DNA from: Lachnospiraceae bacterium
GTDB lineage: Bacteria > Bacillota > Clostridia > Lachnospirales > Lachnospiraceae
Direction: 5' to 3'
Length of the DNA stretch: 64,000 nt
NCBI GenBank assembly: GCA_017470985.1
Contig: JAFUXA010000009.1
Coordinates: 104,889-168,888, forward strand
Shown here: positions 18,679-28,749 of the stretch, one piece after another
How positions within the stretch are numbered: the stretch's first letter is position 1
Layout of the letters: each line of letters starts with the position of its first letter
Made by a program: the position numbers and the translations under genes
Notes under the pieces: generated by a model
The model's database searches: none
What the model was told of the DNA's origin: nothing
The model's input: only the letters and a program-made list of their open reading frames with translations

Positions 18679-18728
18679 TATTTTACAGTTGAGATTTGGT
18701 GAAATATTTATAATCACAAATAATGAGG

Positions 18729-18756
18729 CTCCCGGGGTGATATCCTGGGAGTTTTT
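18729..18756 (+). terminator. Terminator after but
   Basis: Arms CTCCCGGGG and TCCTGGGAG with a short TGATA loop, then TTTTT. An outer pair GAGGCT/AGCCTC (18725-18730 and 18775-18780) could extend the fold. Confidence 0.85.
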
Positions 18757-18876
18757 GCATTATGAGCCTCGTATCAGATGATAAATAATATAATAAAACT
18801 TTGATAAATAGTCATAAATCTGATAGTGTAAAATATGTAATAATTATATCAAAATAGAAAGTGGGGAATTAGGAAA

Positions 18877-19422
18877 ATGACAGGAATTATTGTGGCAGTA
18901 GTAATTGTAGCTTTATTGTTGGTATGGTTTATCTCAACTACCAATCATATTAGAGTGTTGGAAGTGAAAATCAATGAGGCGACTTCGGGAATTGATGTGG
19001 CACTTGAGAAGAGATATGCAGTGCTTACCAAGCAGATGGAAGTTGTGAGAAATGTATGCTCTGAGGAGCAGAAACTTGCATTTGAATCAATTAAGCTTCG
19101 CCAGGGAATGAGTCAGACAGAACAGGCTGAAGCTGCTGATAAGCTTGATAAGGTATCCAAGGAATTCAATGCATTGATGGAGAATTATCCAGAGATGAAA
19201 TCCAATGAGAATTTCGACACTCTGCAGAAGAGTGTAAATGATACAGAGGAGCATCTCCAGGCTGCCAGAAGATTATTTAATTCTAATGTATCAGCATATA
19301 ACCAGTACATAGTTACATTTCCAACTTCTATTGTAGCTTCAATGACTGGTAAGGCTCAGAAAACTTTTTTTGAAGCTGATGAGACTAGAAAATCTGATGT
19401 GGATTTGTCCATGAATATTTAA
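18877..19422 (+). CDS. LemA family protein
   Basis: A 181-residue protein with one N-terminal membrane helix (IIVAVVIVALLLVWFI) followed by an all-helical cytoplasmic or surface domain: VKINEATSGIDVALEKRYAV, then LDKVSKEFNALMENYPEMKS and ARRLFNSNVSAYNQYIVTFP, which is the LemA hallmark. The molecular role of LemA proteins is unsettled. The next gene, 11 bases downstream, encodes a DUF3137 membrane protein, a pairing seen widely in Firmicutes. Confidence 0.9.
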   Translation: MTGIIVAVVIVALLLVWFISTTNHIRVLEVKINEATSGIDVALEKRYAVLTKQMEVVRNVCSEEQKLAFESIKLRQGMSQTEQAEAADKLDKVSKEFNALMENYPEMKSNENFDTLQKSVNDTEEHLQAARRLFNSNVSAYNQYIVTFPTSIVASMTGKAQKTFFEADETRKSDVDLSMNI

Positions 19423-19433
19423 GGTGATGTGTT

Positions 19434-20384
19434 ATGGCAGAAAATATGGAACAACCTACACCGGAGGACAAGAAGTTTAAACATCCGTTGGTAGTTATTT
19501 TATTGATTATTCTTGGAATTATAGTGATTCTTGCGTTTCATGAAGTTTTTTCCCTTCTATTTATGGTTGGCGTTACAATAGCCATTGTCCTATTTGTTAA
19601 GCGCGCCAATGATAAGCAACGCATACAGGATGAATTCAAGAAGAATAATTTTGAGGAGGTTTTGCAAAATATTTTCCCGGGTTCTCAATATTTCCCTAAG
19701 GGGGAAAATGTTGATGCTGACGGGATTCGTGAGTGCAATCTCTTTAGAATGGATAGAAACAGATATTACAGCCAGGATGGATTGAAAATGCGCCTGGGTA
19801 ACAATAATGATATTGATTTAGACTATGTTGAAGTGAGAACATACGAGATCAAGACCGATTCCGATGGAGATGATTATGAGTCCACCATTTTCAAGGGAGC
19901 CTTGTTCAAATACACTTTCTTCAAGAAGTTCAAGGACAACTTATATATCATTCCAAATGAGGCAGAAAATGGGAAGGTGAAGCATGGCTTGTTTGGCGGG
20001 GATAAGCCTGTGTTTAATCCGAAGAAATATGACAGGAATCTGGTGGAGACAGAGCTTGAAGATGTGGAATTCAATGAGATTTTCTCAGTGTATTCGGCTA
20101 ATGAAGCGGAAACATTTTACATATTAACACCACAGTATATGTCTCTCATCAAGGAACTGTATAAGAAATACAACGGAGATATTCGTTTTAAATTCAGTGA
20201 TAATAATATGTATATAGCCATAGAGGGTATGGATCTGTTCGATTATAAAATCGAATATCAGGATTTCACCCATGTGGATATGGAGCGAACCTTGGAGGGA
20301 TGCGTCAGACAGACCAGGGAAGAGCTGAACAGTTTGGCTGAATTTGCTGAGACTCTGGAACTGGGTGACAGCATTTTCTATTAA
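19434..20384 (+). CDS. DUF3137-type membrane protein, partner of LemA
   Basis: A 316-residue protein. Two adjacent hydrophobic segments near residues 19-58 form a membrane hairpin, followed by a large soluble domain with FKGALFKYTFFKKF, FNEIFSVYSANEAETFYIL and FRFSDNNMYIAI-like stretches typical of DUF3137 proteins. It overlaps no other frame and follows lemA by 11 bases behind AAGGTGATG, so the two are surely co-transcribed. The function is unknown; membrane or surface quality control is a guess. Confidence 0.78.
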   Translation: MAENMEQPTPEDKKFKHPLVVILLIILGIIVILAFHEVFSLLFMVGVTIAIVLFVKRANDKQRIQDEFKKNNFEEVLQNIFPGSQYFPKGENVDADGIRECNLFRMDRNRYYSQDGLKMRLGNNNDIDLDYVEVRTYEIKTDSDGDDYESTIFKGALFKYTFFKKFKDNLYIIPNEAENGKVKHGLFGGDKPVFNPKKYDRNLVETELEDVEFNEIFSVYSANEAETFYILTPQYMSLIKELYKKYNGDIRFKFSDNNMYIAIEGMDLFDYKIEYQDFTHVDMERTLEGCVRQTREELNSLAEFAETLELGDSIFY

Positions 20385-20428
20385 TATACTAACAAAGTGG
20401 CGAAACAACAGTGCTGGGAGAAGGTATT

Positions 20429-21079
20429 ATGAGCGATAATATGACAATGTATGAGAGGATGCAGGCTGGATTGGTATATGATCCGGGTGACAAAGAGATA
20501 ATGGATGAACAATTCCCATGGCAGGACAAGCTGTGGGAATTTAATCAATTGAAACCATCGCAAACCAGGGAGAAGGAAGCATATATGAAGGAGGTCTTTG
20601 CAGAGTGCGGAGACGGATGTTATATTGAACTTCCTTTTCATGCTAATTGGGGTGGTCATCATGTGCATATGGGCAATAGTGTATATGCAAATTACAATTT
20701 AACCTGCGTGGATGACGGACATATATACATCGGCAATGAGGTTTTGTTTGGGCCAAATGTAACCATAGCTACGCCAAATCATCCGATTAATCCTAAGCTT
20801 AGATCCAAGGGATTTCAGTATAATCGAGATGTGCATATTGGTAATAATGTATGGGTTGGAGCCAATGTGGCAATTGTGCCTGGAGTAACCATTGGAGATA
20901 ATTCCGTTATTGGAGCAGGTGCAGTTGTTACCAAGGACATTCCTGCCAATGTGATTGCGGTGGGAAATCCCTGTAGGGTGCTTCGTGAGATTGGGGATAA
21001 GGATGATAAATATTTCTACAAAGATGAATTGATTGATTGGGAAAATATACATATTCCCGAAACCAAAACAGTGAAATAA
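20429..21079 (+). CDS. Sugar O-acetyltransferase (maltose/galactoside acetyltransferase type)
   Basis: About 216 residues with an N-terminal Mac domain (MYERMQAGLVYDPGD) followed by a left-handed beta-helix of hexapeptide repeats. It carries the catalytic-site segment TIATPNHPINPKLRSKG and GNNVWVGANVAIVPGVTIG through VIAVGNPCRVLREI. The family transfers acetyl from acetyl-CoA to sugars. A GTG at 20411 is in frame, but the ATG at 20429 directly behind GGGAGAAGG is preferred. Confidence 0.88.
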   Translation: MSDNMTMYERMQAGLVYDPGDKEIMDEQFPWQDKLWEFNQLKPSQTREKEAYMKEVFAECGDGCYIELPFHANWGGHHVHMGNSVYANYNLTCVDDGHIYIGNEVLFGPNVTIATPNHPINPKLRSKGFQYNRDVHIGNNVWVGANVAIVPGVTIGDNSVIGAGAVVTKDIPANVIAVGNPCRVLREIGDKDDKYFYKDELIDWENIHIPETKTVK

Positions 21080-21106
21080 GATATAAGATTTGGAGTTAAT
21101 ATTTTA

Positions 21107-22261
21107 ATGGCAGAAAAGACCTGTAAATACAAGAAAAAATGCGGTGGCTGTAAATATATTGATTTGACCAATGAACAGCAGTTGGCAGAGAAACAAAAAT
21201 TTGTAAATAAACTGTTGAAGTCATATGGTAAAGTTGAAGATATAGTGGGAATGGGATATCCATATAATTATAGAAATAAAGTTCATGCAGTATTTGGAAG
21301 TGCCAAAGGTGGCAAGATAGTCTGTGGAACTTATGAGGAGAAGACTCATCGTATAGTGGATATTGCAGAGTGCCATATTGAGGACAAGGTTGCTACAAGC
21401 ATTATCCGAGATATTAAGGAATTGATGCCATCATTTAAGATAAAACCATACAATGAAGATACGGGCTATGGCCTTCTTCGTCATGTGTTAGTCCGCAGAG
21501 GGTTTAACACAGGAGAAGTTATGGTTGTGCTGGTACTGGGATCTCCGGTACTGCCATCTAGAAATAATTTCGTGAAGGCTCTTCTGAAGAAGCATCCTGA
21601 AATTACAACAGTTGTTCAAAATGTAAATGATAGAAATACCAGCATGGTTTTGGGAGAGAATGAGAAGGTTCTGTATGGACCAGGTTTCATTGTAGATGAA
21701 CTTATGGGCATGCGTTTTCGCATTTCTTCCAAATCTTTCTATCAGGTAAACCCTGTTCAGACCAAGCATTTGTACAGACAGGCAATTGAACTGGCAGCCC
21801 TAACTGGTACGGAGAGAGTCCTTGATGCATATTGTGGAACAGGTACAATCGGTATGATTGCATCCAAAGAGGCTAAAGAGGTTATTGGAGTGGAATTGAA
21901 CCGTGATGCGGTAAAAGATGCTCGCAAAAATGCCAAAGCCAATGGGGTGAAAAATATTGATTTTATCTGCAAGGATGCTGGTGATTATATGCTTGAGGCA
22001 GCTGCCAGGGGAGAACATTTTGATGTGGTTATTATGGACCCTCCTAGAAGTGGAAGCACCAAGGAATTCATAGATTCAGTGAAGAAAACAAGTCCTGATA
22101 GAGTGGTTTATATTTCCTGCAATCCGGAGACTCTGGCCAGAGATTTAAAACTTCTGACAAGAAAATACAAGGTGAATAGAATAGTACCATTTGACATGTT
22201 TCCTTTTACATCTCATTGTGAGGTGGTAACCTGTCTTGAGCGAATTGATGCCGGAAAATAA
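21107..22261 (+). CDS. 23S rRNA (uracil-5-)-methyltransferase, RlmD/RumA family
   Basis: A 384-residue SAM-dependent RNA methyltransferase. The N-terminal cluster-ligand cysteines (CKYKKKCGGCKYID) suggest the [4Fe-4S] site of RumA enzymes. The SAM motif VLDAYCGTGTIGMIA, IMDPPRSG and the catalytic Cys in VVYISCNPETLARDL are all clear. The TRAM domain usual at the N-terminus of RlmD is absent, so the protein is shorter than the ~430-450-residue norm. The target could be U1939 or U747, or a tRNA uracil as in TrmA relatives. No obvious SD precedes the ATG (GGAGTT is the closest). Confidence 0.87.
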   Translation: MAEKTCKYKKKCGGCKYIDLTNEQQLAEKQKFVNKLLKSYGKVEDIVGMGYPYNYRNKVHAVFGSAKGGKIVCGTYEEKTHRIVDIAECHIEDKVATSIIRDIKELMPSFKIKPYNEDTGYGLLRHVLVRRGFNTGEVMVVLVLGSPVLPSRNNFVKALLKKHPEITTVVQNVNDRNTSMVLGENEKVLYGPGFIVDELMGMRFRISSKSFYQVNPVQTKHLYRQAIELAALTGTERVLDAYCGTGTIGMIASKEAKEVIGVELNRDAVKDARKNAKANGVKNIDFICKDAGDYMLEAAARGEHFDVVIMDPPRSGSTKEFIDSVKKTSPDRVVYISCNPETLARDLKLLTRKYKVNRIVPFDMFPFTSHCEVVTCLERIDAGK

Positions 22262-22430
22262 TGGGCTGATTTAGTGAAGATTATAATTTTTTTGTAAATG
22301 TGTATAGAATAGAATAATTATAATTAGTTTGAACCTACATAATTCTTATATATAGATATAGCATTAGCTTAAACAAATTAGTAGGGATTGGGACCTTACT
22401 AAAATTTAATCTATGTATAGGAGAGGGAAA

Positions 22431-23939
22431 ATGGGTTTTACAGAAAATTTAAAGAAAATGACCAATGCCAGTGAACGTGATGGTGTGCAATACCGTACCG
22501 TTACCATACCTGAAATGGTATGTTCTATGGCGCAAAATGGTATTATGATGTGCTTCTACATGTTATCAATGTATGCAAGTTACATCGGAAATGCAGGTTA
22601 TGCCATACCTGTAGTAACAGTTAGTATGATTCTATCTGTAGTAGGAATTTTTGATGGTGTCACAGATGCCATTGCTGCTGCAATCTTTGAGTTGATGCCG
22701 GCGACTAAGCACGGTAAGATTCGTATCTTAATGTCTATAGGCTGGGGAATGGAAGCTATTGCATGTCTTCTTTTGTTCTCATGGACTTCTGACCGTTTTA
22801 GTGGAATGGTTGGAATGGTATTATTTATCATAATATATGTAATATATACTCTCGGATATACTTTGTGTAATGTTACATCAGGAACAATTGCATCAGTATT
22901 GACAAATGATCCAACTCAGAGACCAATGATGGCTTTCTTTGATACAGCATGGTCTTTTGGAACTCCAACTATTATGAATTTGTTCCTGACATTTTCAGTT
23001 TTGCCAAAGCATAATAACCAGTATGATGTTGGATTCTTCAAGGAAGCTATTTACATTTATGTAGGAACATCACTCGTGTTTTTGCTCCTCACATTCTACG
23101 GAATCAGAAGAGCTGATGTGAAGGAAACTTTCACAGTTTTATCTTCTGACGGTCAGGGCAAAGGTGAAGACAAAGTCAAGTTCAAAGATATGTGGAGTGT
23201 ATTGAAGAACAACAGACCTGTTCAGATGTACATGCTCACATTGGCTTCTGATAAATTCGCACAGTCCTGTGCATCACAATCAGTTATAAATGTTATGTTG
23301 GCAGGAATTTTGATTGGTTCATATCAGGCTACAACTTTGATTGGTACATTTACCCAGACAGTTGGGCTGATTGCTGCATTTGCAGGAGGTGTGCTCATTG
23401 CCAAAATCGGTGTTAAGAAAGCAACGAAAATGTGGTCTTGGATATGTATAGCATTTTCAGCTGTTTTGATTCTGTTCTGCTGTATACTTGGCAAGGATGG
23501 AATGAGCCAGATATCTGTTGCATTTATTCCAACAACTATCTACATCGTACTTCAGATTGCTATAACAGCCAGCAAAAATATCTTGTCAGTTGCTACATCT
23601 GCCATGAGAGGTGATGTAATTGATTATGAATTAGAAAGATCTGGAAAATATTTACCAGCTATTGTAAATGGTATTTATTCATTTATTTCAAAGTTGATTA
23701 AGTCCCTGTCAACTGCATTGGTTGGAATTATGCTCGGACTTATTGGATATAAGCAGGTTATGCCACAGCAGGGTGATCCGGTTACAACAAGTATATTTGT
23801 TATGACAATGGTTATATGCTTTGGATTCCCAATACTTGGTTGGCTGTGTAATGTAATCGCCATGAGATTCTATATTCTGGATAAAGAGAGAATGGTACAG
23901 GTTCATAAAAATATCAATGCCAGAAAGAATGAACAGTAA
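22431..23939 (+). CDS. GPH-family (glycoside-pentoside-hexuronide:cation) MFS symporter
   Basis: A 502-residue membrane protein with about 12 hydrophobic segments. It shows GPH/melibiose-symporter features: the polar loop GIFDGVTDAIAAAIFELMP after TM2, TKHGKIRILMSIG, and ATSAMRGDVIDYELERSGKYLPAIVNGIYSF in the second half. It probably imports a glycoside with Na+ or H+. The in-frame ATG at 22413 precedes AGGAGAGGG, so the ATG at 22431 is taken as the start. No catabolic gene is adjacent, so the substrate is open. Confidence 0.85.
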   Translation: MGFTENLKKMTNASERDGVQYRTVTIPEMVCSMAQNGIMMCFYMLSMYASYIGNAGYAIPVVTVSMILSVVGIFDGVTDAIAAAIFELMPATKHGKIRILMSIGWGMEAIACLLLFSWTSDRFSGMVGMVLFIIIYVIYTLGYTLCNVTSGTIASVLTNDPTQRPMMAFFDTAWSFGTPTIMNLFLTFSVLPKHNNQYDVGFFKEAIYIYVGTSLVFLLLTFYGIRRADVKETFTVLSSDGQGKGEDKVKFKDMWSVLKNNRPVQMYMLTLASDKFAQSCASQSVINVMLAGILIGSYQATTLIGTFTQTVGLIAAFAGGVLIAKIGVKKATKMWSWICIAFSAVLILFCCILGKDGMSQISVAFIPTTIYIVLQIAITASKNILSVATSAMRGDVIDYELERSGKYLPAIVNGIYSFISKLIKSLSTALVGIMLGLIGYKQVMPQQGDPVTTSIFVMTMVICFGFPILGWLCNVIAMRFYILDKERMVQVHKNINARKNEQ

Positions 23940-23972
23940 TTAAAAATCGTAATTATTTGATATAGTTGATAT

Positions 23973-24013
23973 AGCTGATTTTGGACTATTAATGAGTCTG
24001 AAATCAGCTTTTT
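23973..24013 (+). terminator. Terminator after GPH transporter gene
   Basis: Arms AGCTGATTTTGGACT and AGTCTGAAATCAGCT (two G-U pairs) with a 7-base loop, followed by TTTTT. Confidence 0.82.
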
Positions 24014-24167
24014 CACGTGTTAAATGGGCATGATAGATGGATAATTGTTATAGATTGAATAATCAGAAATTATGAAAGTTTTTGTTGTAAAAATCATTGC
24101 AAATGCAGAAATTTAGTGACAAAATAGAAGTGTGAGATTTTTCTAGCAGAAAGGAAGAGCGATTATT

Positions 24168-25901
24168 ATGAAGAAGAAAAAAGGACTTAATTTGTTATGG
24201 AAATTTGCATCCATGTCACTAGTGCCGTTATTGGTATTATTTGTGATTGCGCAGTTTGCTATTTCATTCATAACAAACACAGTAGCAGAGAAACTTGTAG
24301 GAAACATGCTGGCATCAAATGCTTATGCGATGGATGAGCTGATGATGATGGGAATTGAAGCTTATGGTGAGAAAGGCGCTGAAATTGGAACCATCATGGA
24401 AGAAATGAAAGAACAGACTGGTGGAGTTAATTATGCATTGGTTGATGTTAAGGGCGAGACCATTCTTATTAGTACATTTACAAGAGATGTTCCTGTGAAT
24501 ATGGAAGCTGTTAACAAGGCTGTAGCGGTGGGTACATATTTTGATGCCAAGGATATGGGGTCAGGAGAACCATTCTATACATACTATAGATCAGTTGGTG
24601 GTGGATTATATTGTATGATGGCAAATGTGCCATATTCTACAATCAAGGCATATTATAATAAATACCTAATGGGAATCATTCTAAGTATGGTTGCTATTAT
24701 GATTTTGTCAACTATTTTGGTTTATGTATTGGTTAAGATGATTGTAAAGGCTATTGGAAGTACAGTTGGCAACCTAGATCACTTGGCAGATGGAAATCTG
24801 CAATACAATTTACCTGAGAAGATTACTTCTAGATCAGATGAAGTTGGAAATATTGCAAGAGCTATACAGGCACTTGTGCAGAAACTTGGTAAAACAGTTA
24901 CCAATATTCATGAATCTACAGATTCGTTAAATGATTTTTCAGGACAGTTCAAGAATAGTTTTGACAAGATTAATGATCAGATTACAAGTGTAAACCAGGC
25001 AGTTGATGAAATTGCAAATGGTGCAACAAGTCAGGCTCAGGAGACAACTCGTATTGCACAGGAAATGAATGATATGGGTGAGGCTCTTGATGATGCTGCA
25101 GGTTCTGTTAAGCAGTTGATGAATAGTACAAATTCAATGCGTGACCAGAATAGAAAGATGAATGATATTCTGGAAGAGTTATCTGAGATAAGTGCTCGTA
25201 CAGAGAAATCTATTGATGATGTATATGATCAGACAGCTGAGACTAATAAGTCAGCTGAAGAAATCAGAAATGTAGTAGATATTATCAGTGATATTGCTTC
25301 ACAGACTAACCTGCTTTCATTGAATGCTTCTATTGAGGCAGCTCGTGCAGGTGAGCAGGGTAAGGGATTCGCAGTTGTTGCTGATGAAGTTAGAAATCTT
25401 GCTGAGCAGTCAGCTGATTCAGCACAGAAGATTAGTGCTATTGTAGAGGAACTTATTTCCAAGGCCAATGTATCAGTTCAGACAATGGAAGGTGTAAGAT
25501 CTGAGATTAATAATCAAAATGAGAAGTTGTCTACAACAAGAGATACATTTGAAGTTTTGAAAGAGGAAATCAGTAATGTAGCTTCTGAGATTGATAATGT
25601 ATCTTCTCAGGTTGATTCCCTCAATGCAACCAAAGATCAGGTTATGGGTGGTCTTGAAGGTTTGTCAGCAATTGCTGAAGAGAATGCAGCTTCAACAGAG
25701 GAGACTGCAGCTACAATGACCGAATTGGAACAGATTGTCAATGAGTGTAATGTTGCTACTGGCAATTTGATTGACTTGGCCGGAGAGATGGATTCAAATG
25801 TTAATTCATTTAAGTTGGATGAAAATGAAATTGCCAAGGCTAAGGCATTGATGGCTGACGAAGATGTTGTAGAAGATGTTGAAGAAGTGACAGCTGAGTA
25901 A
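24168..25901 (+). CDS. Methyl-accepting chemotaxis protein, short sensor domain
   Basis: A 577-residue chemoreceptor. Membrane segments lie near residues 13-36 and 167-190, enclosing a ~130-residue single-Cache-like sensor ([14 protein letters not shown]). A HAMP region follows, then the signalling coiled coil with the tip [19 protein letters not shown] near residue 386 and the tail [12 protein letters not shown], rich in acid. AAAGGAAG precedes the ATG. It is independent of the first chemoreceptor at 518-2548 and has a smaller ligand domain. The stop-codon region is tandemly duplicated (see 25888-25956). Confidence 0.92.
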   Translation: MKKKKGLNLLWKFASMSLVPLLVLFVIAQFAISFITNTVAEKLVGNMLASNAYAMDELMMMGIEAYGEKGAEIGTIMEEMKEQTGGVNYALVDVKGETILISTFTRDVPVNMEAVNKAVAVGTYFDAKDMGSGEPFYTYYRSVGGGLYCMMANVPYSTIKAYYNKYLMGIILSMVAIMILSTILVYVLVKMIVKAIGSTVGNLDHLADGNLQYNLPEKITSRSDEVGNIARAIQALVQKLGKTVTNIHESTDSLNDFSGQFKNSFDKINDQITSVNQAVDEIANGATSQAQETTRIAQEMNDMGEALDDAAGSVKQLMNSTNSMRDQNRKMNDILEELSEISARTEKSIDDVYDQTAETNKSAEEIRNVVDIISDIASQTNLLSLNASIEAARAGEQGKGFAVVADEVRNLAEQSADSAQKISAIVEELISKANVSVQTMEGVRSEINNQNEKLSTTRDTFEVLKEEISNVASEIDNVSSQVDSLNATKDQVMGGLEGLSAIAEENAASTEETAATMTELEQIVNECNVATGNLIDLAGEMDSNVNSFKLDENEIAKAKALMADEDVVEDVEEVTAE

Positions 25902-25956
25902 TGATTGATTTACGTAAAAAATGACAGCTGAGTAATGATTAATTTACAATAAAAAA
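25888..25956 (+). repeat. Tandem duplication spanning the chemoreceptor stop codon
   Basis: Bases 25888-25920 and 25922-25956 are near-identical copies of about 34 bases, each starting TGACAGCTGAGTAATGATT and running into an A-tract. The duplication places a second copy of the last codons and the stop just after the real stop. Confidence 0.85.
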
Positions 25957-25960
25957 CAAG

Positions 25961-25986
25961 TGACGGGCGATACGCCCGTCATTTTT
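25961..25986 (+). terminator. Terminator after chemoreceptor gene
   Basis: Nine-base perfect arms TGACGGGCG and CGCCCGTCA with an ATA loop, followed by TTTTTATT. Confidence 0.9.
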
Positions 25987-26049
25987 ATTAAAAAGATGTT
26001 GACATGGCATCTGGCCAGTGTTATCATATCTTTAATTTGATAAAGCTTT

Positions 26050-26329
26050 AAACTGATGACGGAGAGAAGTACCTCTGTATGATGGCTCAATAGAGAGCTG
26101 CGATGGTGGGATGCAGTGAGATAGTACTTAGGGAATGGACTCCTGAGGGCACAGTCAAATGTATATTTTATATACAGAGTATTCTGTGACGCGAGGCATG
26201 CGTTAATTGCCGTAGATATATAGGTATCTAGCTAAGTGCATAGTGTCGAAGCTATGAATTCAAGGTGGCACCGCGGATGGTAAATTCGTCCTTGATGGAG
26301 ACATGAGATCTCTGTCAGGGGCGTTTTTT
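26050..26329 (+). promoter_or_regulatory. Tryptophan-specific T-box leader of the trp operon
   Basis: A tRNA-sensing T-box riboswitch upstream of trpD. The T-box sequence AAGGTGGCACCGCGG lies at 26262-26276. The specifier loop holds GGGAATGGACTCC, with the Trp codon UGG at 26136-26138. The UGGC in the T-box would pair with a GCCA tRNA end, matching the G discriminator of bacterial tRNA-Trp. A Stem I AGTA/GA-rich region lies before the specifier. The competing terminator is CGTCCTTGATGGAGA with TCTCTGTCAGGGGCG plus TTTTTT (26287-26329). Uncharged tRNA-Trp should permit read-through. Confidence 0.93.
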
Positions 26330-26419
26330 GTATTATGTGATTTTACATTTCTCACAAATACAGAAAGCTTCGCAGAGATACAGGCATATTGTAGTACATG
26401 GACAAAAGGAGGATTGGAC

Positions 26420-27436
26420 ATGATTAAAGAGGCTATTGAAAAGATTGTAAACAAAGGTGATCTGACTTATGACGAGGCTTATGCTGTTATGAATGAGATT
26501 ATGAGTGGTGAGAGTACTCCTACCCAGAATGCGGCTTTTCTGTCAGCACTGTCTACCAAGAGTGCCAAAGCCGAGACAACAGATGAAATTGCTGGGTGTG
26601 CCGCAGCCATGAGAGAACACGCAACCCAGGTGGAGACGGATATGGATATTTTTGAAATTGTTGGAACCGGTGGTGACAACGCTCACAGTTTCAACATTTC
26701 TACAACATCAGCTCTTGTTGCTGCAGCAGGTGGGATGAAGGTTGCAAAGCATGGTAACAGAGCGGCTTCATCTCTATGTGGAACAGCTGATTGTTTAGAA
26801 GCTCTTGGGGTAAATATTAACCAGGATCCTGACAAGTGCATCGAGCTTTTGGAGAAGGTGGGTATGTGTTTCTTCTTTGCACAGAAATATCATACATCTA
26901 TGAAATATGTAGGAGCTATTAGAAGAGAGTTGGGCTTTAGAACTGTATTTAACATATTAGGGCCTCTTACTAATCCTGCAACACCACAGATGCAGCTTCT
27001 TGGAGTCTATGATGAGTATTTGGTTGAGCCGCTTGCGCAGGTGCTTATAAGTCTCGGCGTCAAGCGAGGAATGGTTGTATATGGAACCAATAAATTAGAT
27101 GAAATTTCCATGAGTGCTCCAACCAAAATATGTGAGATCAAAGATGGCTGGTACAAGACATATTATATTGAACCGGAGGATTTCGGATTGGCGAAGTGCT
27201 CTAATGAGGATTTGAAAGGTGGTACTCCAGAGGAGAATGCTCATATAACCAGAGCTATTTTAAATGGTGCAACCGGACCAAAGAGAGATGCAGTTCTTCT
27301 CAATGCAGGAGCAGCATTATACATTGGCGGCAAAGCAGATAGTTTCGCAGATGGAGTTAAGCTTGCAGCTGAAATAATTGATTCCGGCAAAGCTTTAGAG
27401 ACACTGGAGAAGTTCATACAGGTGAGCAACGGTTAG
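26420..27436 (+). CDS. trpD: Anthranilate phosphoribosyltransferase
   Basis: About 338 residues. The enzyme joins anthranilate to PRPP in tryptophan synthesis. The PRPP site [41 protein letters not shown] and [18 protein letters not shown] are all present. The open frame runs back into the T-box, but the ATG at 26420 follows AAAGGAGG by 7 bases and gives the standard N-terminus. It is the first gene of the operon, whereas trpE is usually first. Confidence 0.95.
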   Translation: MIKEAIEKIVNKGDLTYDEAYAVMNEIMSGESTPTQNAAFLSALSTKSAKAETTDEIAGCAAAMREHATQVETDMDIFEIVGTGGDNAHSFNISTTSALVAAAGGMKVAKHGNRAASSLCGTADCLEALGVNINQDPDKCIELLEKVGMCFFFAQKYHTSMKYVGAIRRELGFRTVFNILGPLTNPATPQMQLLGVYDEYLVEPLAQVLISLGVKRGMVVYGTNKLDEISMSAPTKICEIKDGWYKTYYIEPEDFGLAKCSNEDLKGGTPEENAHITRAILNGATGPKRDAVLLNAGAALYIGGKADSFADGVKLAAEIIDSGKALETLEKFIQVSNG

Positions 27437-27466
27437 AATCGATGTCTAGTGTTAATGGAGATGTAG

Positions 27467-28249
27467 ATGACTATATTAGATCAGCTGGCGGATTATGCCA
27501 GATACAGAGTACAACAGAATAAACAGATGGTTTCTTTGGAGGAGGTTAAAGAAGGGGCTTCTTCTTCCCCAAAGTTAGATTTTGAATTTGAAAAGGCTTT
27601 GAAGGGAGGAGATATTTCGTTTATATGCGAGTGCAAGAAAGCATCTCCTTCCAAAGGAATCATTGCCGAACAATTTCAATACATAGATATAGCAAGAGAA
27701 TATGAAGTAGCTGGAGCTGACTGCATATCAGTGCTGACAGAACCTAAATGGTTTATGGGGTCTGATGAATATTTACAAGAGATAGCATCACAGGTTAGCA
27801 TTCCTTGTCTTCGCAAGGATTTTGTGGTGGATGAATATATGATTTATGAAGCGAAAATGCTAGGCGCCAAGGGAGTGCTTCTCATAGCTTCTATTTTGAC
27901 AGATGAACAATTGCGAGATTATTTTCAAATATGTGAAAGCCTGGGCTTAAGCGCTTTGTTTGAAGCTCATGATGAGACGGAAATCAGGAGAGCCTTGGCT
28001 GTGGGCGCTAGAGTCGTTGGAGTAAATAACAGAAACCTCAAGGATTTCTCTGTAGATACTTCCAATAGCGCAAGACTTCGGGATTTGATTCCGCAAGATG
28101 TGATTTATGTATCAGAAAGTGGCATCTCTACTGCAGAGGATGTGAGTAAGCTTCGCAATGCAGGTGTGGATGCGGTGCTTGTAGGGGAGACACTCATGCG
28201 AGCAGAGGACAAGGCGGCCAAGCTACAAGAACTAAAAGCTACTCAATAG
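27467..28249 (+). CDS. trpC: Indole-3-glycerol-phosphate synthase
   Basis: A 260-residue (beta/alpha)8 enzyme converting CdRP to indole-3-glycerol phosphate. It has the signature FICECKKASPSKGII with the catalytic Lys, then SVLTEPKWFMGSDEYL, LRKDFVVDEYMIYEAKMLGA, VGVNNRNLKDFSVD and VSESGISTAEDV. GGAGATG lies before the ATG. The 3' end is followed directly by the 74-bp repeat array, and its last codons (AAGCTACAAG, AAAGCTACTC) resemble the repeat unit. Confidence 0.95.
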   Translation: MTILDQLADYARYRVQQNKQMVSLEEVKEGASSSPKLDFEFEKALKGGDISFICECKKASPSKGIIAEQFQYIDIAREYEVAGADCISVLTEPKWFMGSDEYLQEIASQVSIPCLRKDFVVDEYMIYEAKMLGAKGVLLIASILTDEQLRDYFQICESLGLSALFEAHDETEIRRALAVGARVVGVNNRNLKDFSVDTSNSARLRDLIPQDVIYVSESGISTAEDVSKLRNAGVDAVLVGETLMRAEDKAAKLQELKATQ

Positions 28250-28255
28250 GGACAT

Positions 28256-28745
28256 AAAGCTACCAAACTAGCTTTAAAGTGGGAAGATGGTAGCCAGAGT
28301 AGCTGAAATTGCAGCTAAGAGAGGAAGGAAAAGCTACCAAACTAGCACAAAAGAGGGAAGATGGTAGCCAGAGCAGCTGAAATTGCAGGTATTAGAGGAA
28401 GGAAAAGCTACCAAACTAGCTTTAAAGAGGGAAAATGGTAGCCAGAGCAACTCAAATTGTAGCTAAGAGAGGAAGGAAAAGCTACCAAACTTGCTTTAAA
28501 GAGGGAAGATGGTAGCCAGAGCAACTCAAACTGCAGCTAAGAGAGGAAGGAAAAGCTACCAAACTAGCACAAAAGAGGAAAGATGGTAGCCAGAGCAACT
28601 CAGATTGCAGCTAAGAGAGGAAGGGAAAGCTACCAAACTAGCTTAGAAGAGAGAAATTGGTAGCCGGCAAGGCAATATAAGAGCCCGCTAAGGGATGGCC
28701 AAGCTACCAAAACAGCCAAAAACCAAGGAAATGGTAGCTGGCAAT
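28256..28745 (+). repeat. Tandem array of 74-bp hairpin-forming repeats inside the trp operon
   Basis: Seven units start with GCTACCA at 28259, 28333, 28407, 28481, 28555, 28629 and 28703, an exact 74-base period. Each holds GCTACCA...TGGTAGC, arms able to form a 7-bp hairpin, and units 1-5 end in GAGAGGAAGG. Units 1-5 are nearly identical; 6 and 7, next to trpF, are degraded. The period is not a multiple of three and no long frame crosses it, so it is non-coding. It fills the ~500-base trpC-trpFB gap. No unique spacers occur, so it is not CRISPR. Confidence 0.95.
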
Positions 28746-28749
28746 AGAA

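Noticed and set aside
26303-26419. trpD coding region extending into the T-box
   Set aside because: The frame is open by chance; the strong SD at 26406-26412 and family N-terminus support 26420.
28256-28745. CRISPR-like array in the trp operon
   Set aside because: Repeats and intervening sequence are both conserved with an exact 74-base period, so there are no unique spacers, and no cas genes are nearby.
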